Source of the DNA: Stereocaulon alpinum | Lineage: Eukaryota > Ascomycota > Lecanoromycetes > Lecanorales > Stereocaulaceae | Assembly (NCBI GenBank): GCA_018257865.1 | Contig: JAEUBA010000002.1 | Span: 496,001-560,000 of the forward strand | Direction of reading: 5' to 3' | DNA: 64,000 nucleotides | Shown here: positions 10,015-22,348 of the stretch, piece by piece | Layout of the letters: each line of letters starts with the position of its first letter | How positions within the stretch are numbered: the first letter of the stretch is position 1 | Position numbers and translations under genes: made by a program | Notes under the pieces: model-generated | What the model was told of the DNA's origin: nothing | The model's database searches: none | Seen by the model: only the letters and a program-made list of their open reading frames with translations

Positions 10015-13000
10015 ATGGCTACCCCAGCTGATATTGCAGCGTGAGTGTAGCTCCGGTGCTTGAAACTGCGTATTGACTGACACGCTTCGTAGGTCACTGA
10101 CGATGGATGACATACCGGTCAAGCTCCGCTGCGCAGCATGCAACAAGCTAGCCAATAACGCGTTCCGTATGCCATGCTGTGATCAATCTATATGCGAAGA
10201 CTGTGAGTAGTCGAGCTTAATCTCTACCTTGATTAACACACGCTGACCGTAAGACCAGGTCAAGCTTCGCTGCCTGAAGCATGCCCAGTCTGCTTGCACG
10301 AGCCCGTCAAGGCAGACGACTGCCGGCCTAACAAAGCTCTACGTACTACAATCAAGGTCTTCTTGAAGAAGAAGGTCATGGAACGAGAGACAGCGAGAAA
10401 GAAAGAGATGCTAGATAAAGCCGCTGCCACTCCCGCCATACCAGCAACACCAGTTCTCGATCAGGCACCGGCTCCCCAGCCATCACAGACTCCAGCACCT
10501 GCTGCTTCAGAGATATTAGAAGATCGCACCAATGCGAGACAAGTTTCCCGTGATTCGTCTCAAGCTCCTCAGGCTCCGAAGACATCGCCAGACATTCCTA
10601 CAGAAGCTCAAAAAGACGTCCCGCAGATGTCCATCGAGGTAAGGGCTCAGCTGTTCCCATTGGTCTCGAGTAGCCATCGCTGACCGTCTTCAGTCTCCTG
10701 GTCTTGAGATACCTCGACGAGATTCTACCCAAACGGCGGGTGATGGAAGTGCCGGTCAGGAGAAGGGGGATGATAACGAAAAGCCATCCGAGCAGCAGCA
10801 GCCTTTGGGACAGAACGAGCAATGGGCTTCGATGAATAGCCTAGGACAGGGGATGAACAACGGTAGCTTCGGTTTTGATGGCACGAATGGTTTTCCCAAT
10901 ATGGGATTTAATGGAGTAGGAGACTTTAATCAAATGATGCAATCTATGCCAAACGGAATGTTCAATCCTATGATGGGTTCATTTTCTAATATAATGGGTA
11001 AGCTTATGACAGTGACCTAATCTCAAGTACACTTTGCTAACTAAAAAGGGGCAGGTATGCCAGGCATGGGCATGGATCCTATGGCAATGTCCAACGGCAT
11101 GTACGGCGGCTTTGGCGGGCAAGGCATGAATGGTATGAACATGGGCATGGGCTTCGATGCTGGACAAGGAGCGTTCGGAGGGTTCAACGGGCAGCCCGCG
11201 GCATGGAACGCAAGCCAGAATAAATTCAATCAAAATGCATATGGCGGTCATGCAGGCATGGGTGGAAATGGCAGTGACTTTGGAGCTAATGCTGGATATG
11301 GTGGATATAATGTGCCACCGCATCAAGGAAACTACAACCAGATGCATCATCCTCAATATCCCAATAATGATTTCCATCAAGGCCACCATGGCCAAGGTTT
11401 TCAAAATCGCGGTCGTGGCCGAGGTCGTGGATACCAATATGCTGGTCGTGGTCGAGGCGGCTACCACCAGAATCAGGTTTCACAAGGTAATAGTCAAACT
11501 AACTACGAACCATTTCATCAGCAAGTACCACCACAGATCACACGGCGAGGTTCGCCACAGTACGGAGAAAAACAGGAACAGCCAGCCCAATCACAACAGG
11601 ATCGAGCTGACGCTAAAGGTCAGCAAGATGCCAAACCCGAGGATGCCGTTAATAGTCTTACGGCCGAAGAGCAACTCAACAAAGAGCTGGCTCCAGGAGA
11701 TGCAGACGACGATGTTGAAAGTTTTACGGCTACAGGCGCCAGGAAAGACGAGGCTCCAGTATCTACTGAGCCAGCTGCAATTGAATCGAAGGCTTCAGAT
11801 CAGCCTGATGCTGAAGTCGCGCCTGTAAAAGAAGAACAGAAGCCTGCACCTATCGAGACCTTTATGTCTGACGAGCCTTCGAAGCCCGATGTTCCTATGA
11901 TCGAGAATAACGCCCCGGTCCCTCCTACCATGATGCCACCACCCATGATACCTACCGGTCCCGCCGCGGACCAATCACTGGACACGAGTCCTCGAGGCAG
12001 GGGTGCTGGGCGTGGCTTCCATAGAGGCGACTATCGCGCTGGATCGCATGGTCGAGGCGCAGGGTACGTTTCTAATAATAACTTTCCTCACGTTCAACCC
12101 ACACCACCAGTAGTAAAACCAGTTGTCGCTCCTGTCGTACCAAAAGGTCTTGGCGTTGAAGGTGCGCCCAAAGGGCCGAAGGCGTTGAGAGAGGGTCAAT
12201 CAAACACGGGTGTGAAGGGATTTTCAATAGTTGGCCGTGCTTCCGCCGCTGCTCAAGCTCGACCCAACGGAAACACCGCCACTAAGAGGTATGTGCATCT
12301 TTCAATGGTCATGACTAAGCTATGAATATCATTGCTGACATATTTTCCAGCCCTTCCCGTGATCGCTCACGTTCTCCGTCCAAATACCAGTCGTCTCACC
12401 ACCGACACCACCGACACCGCTCTTCAAGTCCCTCTGAAGAGAATGAGCATGACAAACGACGAGAACGCCACCGTCGTCACTCTAGAAAGTACGAAGACGA
12501 GGAAGGCGATGGTCGCGAGAACAAGGAGTCTCGAACAAGAGAGGTATCTCCTGACTCGCCTACCAAGCGATCCTCGCATCGAAGCAGCCGACATCACGAC
12601 AAAGATAAAGACACTGAGAGAGGCAGTCACCGCTCGCATCGTCACCGCTCGAGGAGCAAGGACCGAGAAGAGGAGATTCGTAGTAGCAAAAAGCGGTCTC
12701 CTTCCCCTGAACTCACTATCAATGGAGCCAGCCGAAGGAATAGTACAGTCGTAAATTCCACATCAAGTCGACACAAACCAAAAGATGACGAATCAGTACA
12801 ATCATCGCGTAAGCGACGTTCAGACGATGAAGACCATTACCGAGAACGCAAGCGATCAAGGAAAGATCCCGAAGCAGTTCCGGAAGAGAAAGAGAACGGA
12901 CATCGCTCACGTCACAGCAAGCGTGAGGACAAAGAGTCGAGATCCACTCATGATAGACCACCACGGTCAGAAAAGCCTGTCGAGAAGGAAATGGAAAATT

Positions 13001-13248
13001 CGATTTCTCCACCCAAGGGACCTAAGATAGATCAGCATGCTCTAGAGCGTGAGAAGCGCAATGCAGAGAGAATTGCTAGGGAAAATCAACGGAGGGCGCT
13101 GCAAGCCGGTAGTGGTGGCGCGGCGGCAAAGGGTGGGAAGGTCAATGGTAAGGGGAGAAGGATGAGCTACAAATACGAAGATGACGAGAGTATTGAGGCG
13201 AGGACTTCGAGGAACGAGAGTGAGAGGGAGGCTTTGCGATATCGATAG
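10015..13248 (+). CDS. RING protein with RGG and RS-rich tail (Mpe1/RBBP6-type RING)
   Basis: Six exons (10015-10040, 10093-10202, 10259-10638, 10694-10997, 11055-12288, 12351-13248) give 983 aa. Every junction keeps frame, and the second restores the zinc ligands. The RING spans residues 22-57: C22-x2-C25, C37-C38, C43-x2-C46, C54-x2-C57. The CC-x4-C-x2-C core followed by NKALR resembles the RING of Mpe1/RBBP6, proteins of the mRNA cleavage and polyadenylation machinery. Next come a Pro/Ala-rich linker, a Met/Gly/Asn-rich low-complexity segment, RGRGRG-type boxes (about 390-410 and 590-610), Pro-rich stretches, and a highly charged RS/SR-HRH domain from about residue 690. The DWNN ubiquitin-like domain and zinc knuckle of true Mpe1 are absent. 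The layout suggests a nuclear RNA-processing ubiquitin ligase; the role is inferred. Confidence 0.82.
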
Positions 13249-13583
13249 ATGGGGGAATTCTAAGGTCTCTTTTCGGATCTGGGAATTGCTAGAGCAGCTT
13301 GAACTGCTAGACTCAATCTGTATGAGGGGCAATTTCGGAGGCACAAGACCAACACGTAAGCTATTAGTGTGTTTGCAGAGATATCTGTCCTCAGCTCCTG
13401 AGCTTGTATATAGACACATGAATTACAATTTTTGCACTGTGTCAACGCATGCCAAGCGAGGACCCTAGCTCAGCGCGCTAAAATTTCTTAAGATATTAAT
13501 CCGCGCTCCACACAAATCCTCTTTTTCTTTCCTTCCCCCTGGCTATAGCCAGGGCAGGCACATAAGTACTCCAAACCGTCAAA
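13249..13583. other. Intergenic, CTP synthase promoter
   Basis: About 335 bp hold the 3' UTR of the RING gene and the promoter and leader of the CTP synthase gene. A CT-rich stretch (about 13516-13541) lies just before the start codon. No gene is seen. Confidence 0.5.
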
Positions 13584-15920
13584 ATGAAATACGTTTTGGT
13601 ATCAGGGTATGGACATTCAACATCTCAAGCGATGGAGTGTACTTATCAGACTGCAGTGGTGTGATCTCCGGCATTGGGAAGGGCGTCATAGGTATGAGGG
13701 TAGAACCGCTTAACACGTCAAACTCGACGACCTGACGCGACTATAGCCTCTTCGACCGGCCTGTTGCTCAAAACAATTGGGTTGAAGGTACGACACGCGT
13801 GCAGCGGCTCTGTACAAATCAAAAGTGCTGATTAGTGGGAAGGTCTCGTCCATAAAGTATGGAAGCAATACTCTCGGAGTGAGGAGGCAGGTCTAATGCT
13901 GGGGTGATAGGGTTGATCCTTACATGAACGTTGATGCAGGGACCATGGCCCGTGAGTAGTCCAGGCCGAAGAACAAAGAGTCTGCTAATGCGAGAGGGCA
14001 GCTACCGAGTATGCTTCCAACCGAGACATTGTCTTGGAAACCTGCAACGCTAATACTAAGCAGGCACGGGGAGGTCTTCGTGCTCGATGACGGTGGAGAG
14101 GTAGATCTAGACCTGGGCAACTAGTGACTTGCCCTGCCCATTCTAGTCCCAAAAGCCAGCGCTGACAACCCAAGTGAACGCTACCTCAACATCACGCTCA
14201 CTCGCGAAAACAACATCACCACCGGCAAAATCTATCAACACGTCATCGAGCGCGAGCGCCGAGGCGAATATCTTGGAAAGACGGTGCAAGTGGTACCTCA
14301 TCTTACAGACGCTGTGCAAGATTGGATAGAGCGGGTTGCTCGCATCCCAGTGGATGATACCAATCAGGAGCCGGATGTCTGTATCATTGAGCTGGGAGGA
14401 ACGGTGGGGGATATCGAGAGTGGGCCCTTTATTGAGGCTATGAGGCAGTTGAGGAGGAGGGCTGGGAAGGACAACTTTCTGCAGATTCATGTCAGTCTGG
14501 TGCCTGTGGTTAATGGCGAGCAAAAGACAAAGCCTACCCAGACGGCTATTCGGGATGTCAAGAGCGCTGGATTAATCCCGGACCTGGTTGCATGTCGCTG
14601 CGCCGAGCCTCTCGAGAAAGAAACCACCGACAAGATCTCCCGATTCTGCGACGTTGACCCCGAGCAAGTTATCGCCGTGCACGATGTTGCCTCAACCTAC
14701 CACGTCCCCCTTCTCCTCGAAAAGCAAGGTCTTATAACCCACCTCCGCTCTATTTTCCGCCTCGATGCCCTCTCAATAGCCCCACCTCTCATCAAAAAGG
14801 GTGTTCAGACTTGGCATGCCTGGAGGTTGCTCACGACATCCCAGGAACACCTTCACCAATCCGTCACTATCGCTCTCGTGGGGAAATATACCACTTTGCA
14901 TGACTCGTATCTTAGTGTCGTTAAGTCGCTCGAGCATTCAGCCATGGCCTGCTCCCGAAAATTACATCTCGTCTGGATCGACGCGTCGCATCTTGAGGAA
15001 CCCGTTCGGATCTCATCTCCAGCTGACTTCCACACTGCGTGGAGGGACCTCTGCACTGCTGAGGGTATTCTGGTACCTGGGGGATTTGGAGTACGGGGAA
15101 CTGCCGGCATGATTAGTGCGATCCGCTGGGCTCGTGAAAAAGACGTCCCCTTCCTAGGCATATGTCTTGGAATGCAACTCGCAGTAATCGAATACGCGCG
15201 CCATGTTTGCAAGATTACGAAAGCAGATTCTACAGAATTCGAGGAGCGAACGGAAGATCCGATGATCATCAACATGCCTGAGATCTCGAAAACGATTCTC
15301 GGCGGAACCATGCGTTTGGGACTACGAAATACCATCTTCCATGATGGCAGTGAGTGGTCGAAGCTAAGGAAGTTGTACACTAAAGCCACGAATAACCTTC
15401 CCAATGGGGATGTGTCTCCGCCACACCTCACAAACTGCACTCCTGAAAACAAATTCGTAAAGGAGATACCCAACGGCGATAGCACAATTCTTAATGCGTC
15501 CACAGCCAACGGCCCGCTCGTCGAAGAAAGCCGGGAGTCTATTGCCCCACCAATGGTAATCTCAGAGCGCCACAGACACCGTTACGAAGTAAACCCCGCA
15601 CGAATTGACGAGCTAACGGCCGCTGGCCTGCATTTCGTGGGTAAGGACGAGAGTGGGCAGCGAATGGAAGTTGTGGAGTTGAAGGATCATCCATGGTTCG
15701 TGGGCGTTCAATTCCACCCAGAATATTTGAGCAGGGTATTGGCCCCAAGCAGTAAGTCATGCATGCACCTCGCAGACCTACTGTGGCTAACAAGGTTGCA
15801 GAACCATACCTCGGCTTCGTAGCTGCGAGCGCGGGCGTGCTTCCCGCAATCTTGAACAGGGAACGGGATAGCGCAGGAGCGAACCTGCTTGTGGATGGGA
15901 TGGAGGGTGTGAGGATCTAA
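13584..15920 (+). CDS. URA7: CTP synthase with two micro-exons
   Basis: CTP synthase makes CTP from UTP, ATP and glutamine in the cytosol. Nine exons give 638 aa: 13584-13606, 13657-13691, 13747-13787, 13843-13856, 13911-13951, 14002-14008, 14064-14123, 14175-15751 and 15802-15920. The N-terminus reads MKYVLVSGGVISGIGKGVIA, the family hallmark. Exon 4 is 14 bp and exon 6 only 7 bp; both are needed to give SSIKVDPYMN and MAPTEHGEVF in place of the usual TTIKIDPYMN and MAPLEHGEVF. The synthase domain covers residues 1 to about 280. The glutaminase domain has GICLGMQLAV (Cys nucleophile) and FHPEYLSR (His/Glu). Between LGLRNTIF and ERHRHRYEVNP lies a linker about 60 residues longer than in yeast Ura7. 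Introns are 50-55 bp. Confidence 0.95.
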
Positions 15921-18696
15921 TCATTTGAGGAACTGTTAGTTCATGCGGGGGCGGATGCTGCATATGCATATGCAATGACAACAGGGAACCCGGGTCTTTT
16001 TCTAGATATGTTGCCACGATATGGGCGCCTGACAGGCGGGATCTTCCGAATCAAAACCTGGGACGCATTTATGCTTGATGGGCATTGGAATAGAGTTTAA
16101 AAGGGTAAATATTCATTGGACGTGGAACGGTATTGTCCGATGCTGGCCATCTCCATCCTGTACATTAGCGTCGAGGACATCCTACCTATGCACATTGTGT
16201 AAGCGAACTGGACGCTGCAGAGACATCCTAGATCAGCTGGCATATACGTGGTTCACGGATTCCCTATAAACTCCATCGCGTTGGGTAGTCTTATCACTTC
16301 GATGGCCCCAAAAACCCGAATTGGGAGGCGGCTAGCCTCGACATCGCAGTAGGAGCGCTCAACGTATCTTGAACAGAATCCCTTGACGCTCTAGAATCTA
16401 TCCCTTTGGCTCAGATTGTTCGTGAAGATCTCAACGACTTCAGGCGTGTATGTAAGGTAATAATGTTGAAGTTCGGTACTTCTTGACGTTCCATGCCAAG
16501 CCTGGCGCATCGATGGGATATAGGCCAGGCGAGGCGCTGGTGGGTTGTTGATCGGACATTGGGTATGGAGGGTTAGCGCCGTAGGTACGACGGGCATCTT
16601 TCACCTCAGATCCATACTTGCATATCACAAGACCTTTGGAAGCAGCTAGCAGGCAATCGATACAACCTCGTCCAATACCATGGAAGGGTCCTGTTGAGGA
16701 ATAGCTTGTTCAGCTGTTAGCGTTTCAGCGACTATCCAGTAGCAGCGCGGAGGCTAGGCACATGTGCGAGCATAGCTCTGGCGCGAAGGATAGTTTGTAG
16801 ATGAGTGTCGATGGTGTGGCAGTCTTTGAATCGTACGGGGAACGCTGATCGGCAGGGATTTCAAAGATGGGAAAGTCTGGAGATACATGATAGAAGTATA
16901 GGATCTTTGGAAAAAGGCAGATTTAGATCCAACCTTAATTCGAGTAGGAGATGTGTGGGGATGATTCGTGCTAGTTATTCTTAGGAGCGATCTGCTCTGG
17001 CAGGGTTGGGGCGGTGCGGGTAAGGTACATCTGATACGGGATCTGCCATGACAGGGGTAAGGGATCGGCACTGGCATACCACATTTCCGTCAATATTGAG
17101 CCGCATATCCGGGGACAAGGCTAGCTTGATGTGATTAACGGATGCTGATGGGTAAGACGGCAGTGACAGATTGAGAGTCTGTGGTTTCCCCGTGGTTGCT
17201 GTGTGTAGGATTTCTGTGCTTGTAGTTGATCATGGACAACGAGGATGGATGTCTACCGGACAATACTTAGGTAGAAGATGTTGGGCAGAAGGGAAACGGT
17301 CGCGCTAGGAGAATGTCTTACTTACCAGCGAAAGGGTACGTGGAAGGAGATGCTTGAGCGTCACTTATGCATGATGGATTTAATAGCATGGACGTCAAAC
17401 CCAGTAGAAGCAGATAATGATGGATCTGCAGAGCCAAAACTTCATAATCTATAGTCGTTAGATGAATCGGTCATTCTCTAGTCCCCACGCCTGCGACAAA
17501 GCTAGCTGGCTCCTTAGATGCTGGCAAATGCGCACCTGACCTGGCGCGGTCCAGCCAGCAACACTGGAAATGGCTTAGCTGGTGGAAATCTAAGAGCCTA
17601 AAGACGGATGGTGCCATTATCCTCAACTGGCAGTAAAGTCAGAGCGTTGCTGGCCCGACGCTTTTGGTAGATGTTCAAGCCACTGCTCTATCCTGAGAGC
17701 GTCTAAGTAGTTATGGCAAAGAAGTCATGGAAATTCGTCATTCATAATTCTAGATTCCCCTGGGAATGTGACCATGGCAAGACATCCTCCAGAGCCTCTG
17801 TAAAACCTCGGGTCAAGATCCACCTTGGCTGTAGTGGTCCAGTACTGGCTTGAAGGAATTGCAGAGGGATGAGGATTGGAACGCCGACGGTCTGGAACTG
17901 GGCCTTACGGCTTGAGCTTTTGTAAGATCTTGAAGTCTTTCAAGGTCCTCCTTCTTGGTTGGTAATGGCGGGTAAAAGGCCGGAAAGATGATGATAACGT
18001 GGTCAAAGGTTCACTGTGATCTTGGAGGCTTCTCAAAAGGCTCCACCCGGATTTCAAGGCTTTCACATCAATAACCACCAAGTTACACGACCCAGGCAGT
18101 AGGGTAGCGAGGGGCCTCTGATGCACAAAGCACTGTTCCCAGACCGGACCTCCCTCACAGCCGGTATCCATCAAGGAAAGCAGTCAAAACTCCATAAGAT
18201 TAATCAGGGAAAAGTCGGTCAAAGGACGAAGCGCACAAGTACTACGGTGGACTCGAGACCAAGAGGTAGTCTCCACCAGATCGGAATAGAAACCGAACGT
18301 GACATCAGGACGATCCTGCCTGCTGATGACTATTCCTGGTAGTATACCCCCATACTAGAGATAGGCATGTTCGAAAAAGGGGTCGGGATTGTCCAAAATC
18401 CTCGAGACAGCATACTGAACTAGAAATGAGACAAACATAGATAATCCTCCAAAAGGCTGGCCTTAGAAATGATCAAGTCGATATATGGTACCAGCCCGCC
18501 TCGAATCATGTACGGTGCCTCCGGATGTCCAAAAGTCCGAGAGTTGACCGATGACACTAAGTGATGGCCCACCCAGAATAGGGTGATAGATCTGGCATGG
18601 TGCACGGTCCCCAAAGTCATGATCAAGGTCGCGGGATGGCGTCCGGTGGCGCCTCGGTCCCAGCTGGGGATCGAGTCAGTCGCGGCATAGATTAGG
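15921..18696. other. Long gene-poor interval
   Basis: About 2.8 kb lie between convergent CTP synthase and velvet genes. I find no ORF with family motifs, no spliceable series of exons, no terminal repeats and no tRNA that I can support. Short frames here (16391-16628 minus, 17905-18174 minus) look random. It could be old degenerate repeat DNA, but nothing visible proves it. Confidence 0.45.
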
Positions 18697-20137
18697 CTAG
18701 CCACGTTTCTTTCTCTGTCTCGACTTTGGCGCTTCTTCGACCCCGTCACTTTCTTCGTCACCGCTTCTGTCGCCGACGCTGCCGCCTCGCTTTCGCTGAC
18801 CCTTACCTTTCTTGACTTGCACCGTCGCACCCTGTTCTTTCAGTTTCCTCGTCAACATCGTGCTCGGCCTCATGCCTGGAAAGTCTTTCGCACTGAAGAC
18901 TTCGAAGGTGTCGCTGTCCACGGATCCAGCGATGCTGCCTTGGCCATCCTCAGACATGTTGGGCATGCTGACCTTCATCAAGGTGAAACGAAGTCGATAA
19001 AGACCGTTTTGACGGCAAGAGAGATCTGGAAAGATAAAGAAGCAACCAAGTCGCGCATTCTCATCACTGGATTGGGGTGCCTCGGGATCGTTTCCGACAA
19101 ATGGTGAAGCAACCAGGGTACCCATCAAGCGACGGCTCCACCTATTGGACTGGTTTGGATCCGGGACTTGGGTCACGTCGGGAGTACTGGAATACACAGA
19201 AGATTGAGGTGGCACGGAGAGAAGTGAGCAATGTAATATATTGAACGGCCAACGAAGTGCTTCAAGATCCGGAGGCGATTGGCTGTCGTAGTCCTTGAGC
19301 GACAGTTGGACGATGGGTGGAGGGTCGATAACGCGGCGGTCGCGTTCCCCGAAACCACAAGCACGAGCGGCTATGGGCTGCTGACGAATTGTGAGGATGT
19401 AGCGATCTGTTCTAAGACGAGTTTTAGTAGTGAATCGTCACTTGAAGGGGTTCATTGATAGCTTACATATCCTGGGCTTTTGGCTGAGCCTCCAGCGCCT
19501 GTACAGGCCTGGGAAACTGCATTGGGCCTGTGGCGAATCCGCTGGATGATGTCGCAGAGCTGTGATAGGAGCCCGCCGGGCTTGGGTGGGGTTGTTGCAC
19601 TGCAGTGGGATACGGATTAGTAGGATACCCGCCTTCGCTGAATAAGGACGTTCCGGGAGGAGTGTCGTGTGACCCGTACTCCACTGGCGAGATAGCCTCG
19701 TAGAGAGTTCCTGGGTTGGCAGATTGATAGGAGACCTTCTGGGGATAGAGAGGCGGATGAGGATAGCCAGTGCTGTATGAGGGCCGTTCCAATGGTACTG
19801 AAGCCTGCGTGCTTGTTCGGAAATCCTGCGATAGAGTTTGGTCATACGCTGGTTGCCGGAAGTGGGGAGCAGAAGCGTACTGATGCCTCGTCGGGAAGTC
19901 CGAGTAGGGTGGCCGGACCTGCGGGGATTGAGGTACAAAGGAAGGCTCCAAGTGGGCTGGCAACGGCAAGTGTGGACGAGCAGCTAGCGTCGAAGGGGGA
20001 GGCAATGTTTGAGGAGCAGATGGAGGAATCTCAGTCTCTGCCATCATGCCATACCTTTGGCCAACTCGGGTCGGATAATAGATACTGCCTTCATTGTGTT
20101 GCGTGGTCGTCGGCGGTCTTGAGGACATGGGAGTCAA
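18697..20137 (-). CDS. velC: Velvet-family regulator, VelC-like
   Basis: Exon 1 is 19467-20137 and exon 2 is 18697-19411, with a 55-bp intron (gtaagc..cttag), for 461 aa. Residues 1-220 are Pro/Ser/Tyr/Gln-rich and disordered. The velvet domain starts near residue 228 with LTIRQQPIAARACGFGERD, then VIDPPPIVQL, MGTLVASPFVGND, FFIFPDLSCRQNGLYRLRF and FEVFSAKDFPGM. It ends in a basic nuclear-localisation-like tail (KKGKGQRKR, RQRKKRG). Velvet proteins bind DNA through an NF-kB-like fold and link development to secondary metabolism. The long Pro-rich N-terminus and the SCRQNGLYRLRF form favour VelC over VosA or VelB; the subgroup assignment is from memory of the family. The gene sits about 15 kb from the polyketide cluster, which may be coincidence. 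Confidence 0.88.
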
Positions 20138-22348
20138 TACTAGGGTAGCTCAGAGGAGACAGCAGGTCTGTACCCGTGTAGATGTCGTCTCCGCCGAGAT
20201 TCGAAGCAGTCTACCTCAATATCACGGTAAGACGTGGAGGACCAAGGACCAAGTAGGGTTTGAGAAACAAGCATGGGTTCGATGAATTGCAGGGGAGAGT
20301 GGGGGAACTAAAGACCAGTATATTTATAGAGGCTCGAAACCAAGAGGAAAATAACAATGAGATACGATATAAGATGCCATGGAGGGCCAAAAAGGACCCA
20401 AAAAGGATGGTGTGAGGAAGATCTTGGAGATCAATTCAAAGTTGCGCCAAGTGTTTCTCGAAGAACGGTCCGCTGCCATTTTCGCCCCGGTCTCTTCAAC
20501 GGTCTTACCCACCAAAGGTAATCCTTGTAGCTGCTGTAGCTTAGTAGATCACGCTATTAAAATAATCTGTAGCGCTCCTCTTCGTAGAGTCCTCCACAAG
20601 TGTTTGTTTGATCTTCAACCGTCCTTTCGCTCTGTTCTTTCTCTGAAGCAATCTTGTTCTGTACAGGACCTTGGCGGGCTCATCTACTTAAAGTGGCAGC
20701 CTCAGCCGAATGTGGACCAGGTACCCAGGCTCTGGTACAGATATGATGCCCTTGTAATTCATAGATCGTACCTTTGCCGTCCTGCAAACCTGCCCGACTG
20801 CAGGTGTTGGAAAAGGCGGTATGTTCCTGTTTGCCTCTTGTATCGTGTCTGTTTCGAGATCGCGTTCGCAGATCTTTATCTGTTTCAGGTCCCTGCGGCT
20901 GATCCATACTCTCTCGAGGGACATCACCTGAGCACAAACCGAGGACCTAGTTAGCTCCAAGCCTTAAATGGGGTCTCGGGCAATGGATGCCCAATGGTGT
21001 GTTCTCCACGCATCTTAGGTCTTCACATAGCCATCGGGAATTCGGGACACACCCATTCCAGCCAGCTTGGACCAGCCACAACCGCTTTGGCTAGAGGTGG
21101 CCTCAGCCATACTGACCGAATGGGGTCGTGTTGCACCAGCAGGATTTCCCCCGTACTCTGCACCAAGGCCTGATTGTCGTTGGCCAGCCAGCCCCACCAA
21201 GATGCACGCTCCGAGCCGGTAGCTCAATTAGGGCAAGCTTCATGCAATCTAGCACTTTGCCGCCGGGGATCCGAGCGGTCAAGGCAAGTGGAAGCCACCG
21301 CATCATCTTCTAACCCGGGTTGCAATCTGTGATACACATGTGATGAGTGGCTTCATTGGCCTCATGCACGACAAAAGCCGTTGTCAATTTGGGCCTTCGC
21401 TATGTTTGAGAGCGCCACCAAAGCTTCCTTCCCCATGTAATCTGTATCATTCTCGTTACAGGCTGGCTTTAGGGATTAACTAAAGAGCACGACATTGACA
21501 GATACGTCAGTTCTTTGAGTCGCGTCGATCACAGGGTGTCGTTCGTTCCAGCGCATTGGTTCCCGGTTCCATGGTTGATCGCTTGCTTGCAGCTGTCAAA
21601 CGTGCTGATAGATGCAATTTCCCCGGTCAAAGCCATCGCACTACATGTTATCCTCCGAGCTAGTCTGACGTTCGCTCTTGAAGTTCCGCGAGAAGCATCC
21701 CCTGGGTAGCTACGATATGCTACAATACGAGCTAGACGGCAATTCTCGACAAGCCCGTGTATCATGCAGCACAGAGGCATTCATTCAGCTCTCGCGGCTG
21801 CCCCATTGTAGCTCTGCGTGGGGTAATAGCCGAAGTATATCTCGGTACATCCGCTTCAGCGGTCAACTACCTTTTGGAACCCGGGAAAGCATGACGTCTT
21901 ATGGTTGGCCAAAAGGCTCTTTTCTGCATAGGGTTTCCACAAAGTCATCAAGCTAAGCATTCAAGATTCTCGACCTATAATCGTCAGAACCGCACCTGTG
22001 ACCTGACAGTCGGGTCCCCGGAGGCTCTGTCGAGGCTCGAGTTGTTCGACCGCACAAGAACCTTCCGAATGCAAAAGCGGAAGACCTTAGACCTACGTCG
22101 ATCGTTCCATCTTGGGTCCAGATAACTTTCATGCAAGTATTTGAAAACTTTGTTCCGAGATTAGCTCGAGAATCGAATGCCGGTTCTTGTGGGCTGATAT
22201 TGGTGTACCGCTGACCGCCAAAGAGGTGTCGTTTCAAGTAGTTGTCACAAGCGAGCAGACCAGCCGGATGGTATGCTTCTCTCACGCGGTCACACACATA
22301 CTGGAGACCACCATCACTGACATTAAATCCCTCACGTAACCTTTACCA
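20138..22348. other. Long leader/promoter region of the velvet gene, no other gene seen
   Basis: About 2.2 kb lie upstream of the velvet gene. A 191-codon plus-strand frame (20379-20954) has no recognisable motif and erratic composition, so I do not call it. Developmental regulators in fungi often have long 5' leaders with upstream ORFs, which may be what fills part of this stretch. Confidence 0.4.

Noticed and set aside
15921..18696. Possible decayed transposon
   Set aside because: No terminal inverted or long direct repeats, no transposase or reverse-transcriptase motif and no target-site duplication could be recognised by eye.
20379..20954. 191-codon plus-strand frame upstream of the velvet gene
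   Set aside because: Amino-acid composition is random-like and rich in Cys and Arg; no domain is visible. It overlaps the probable velvet leader region on the other strand.
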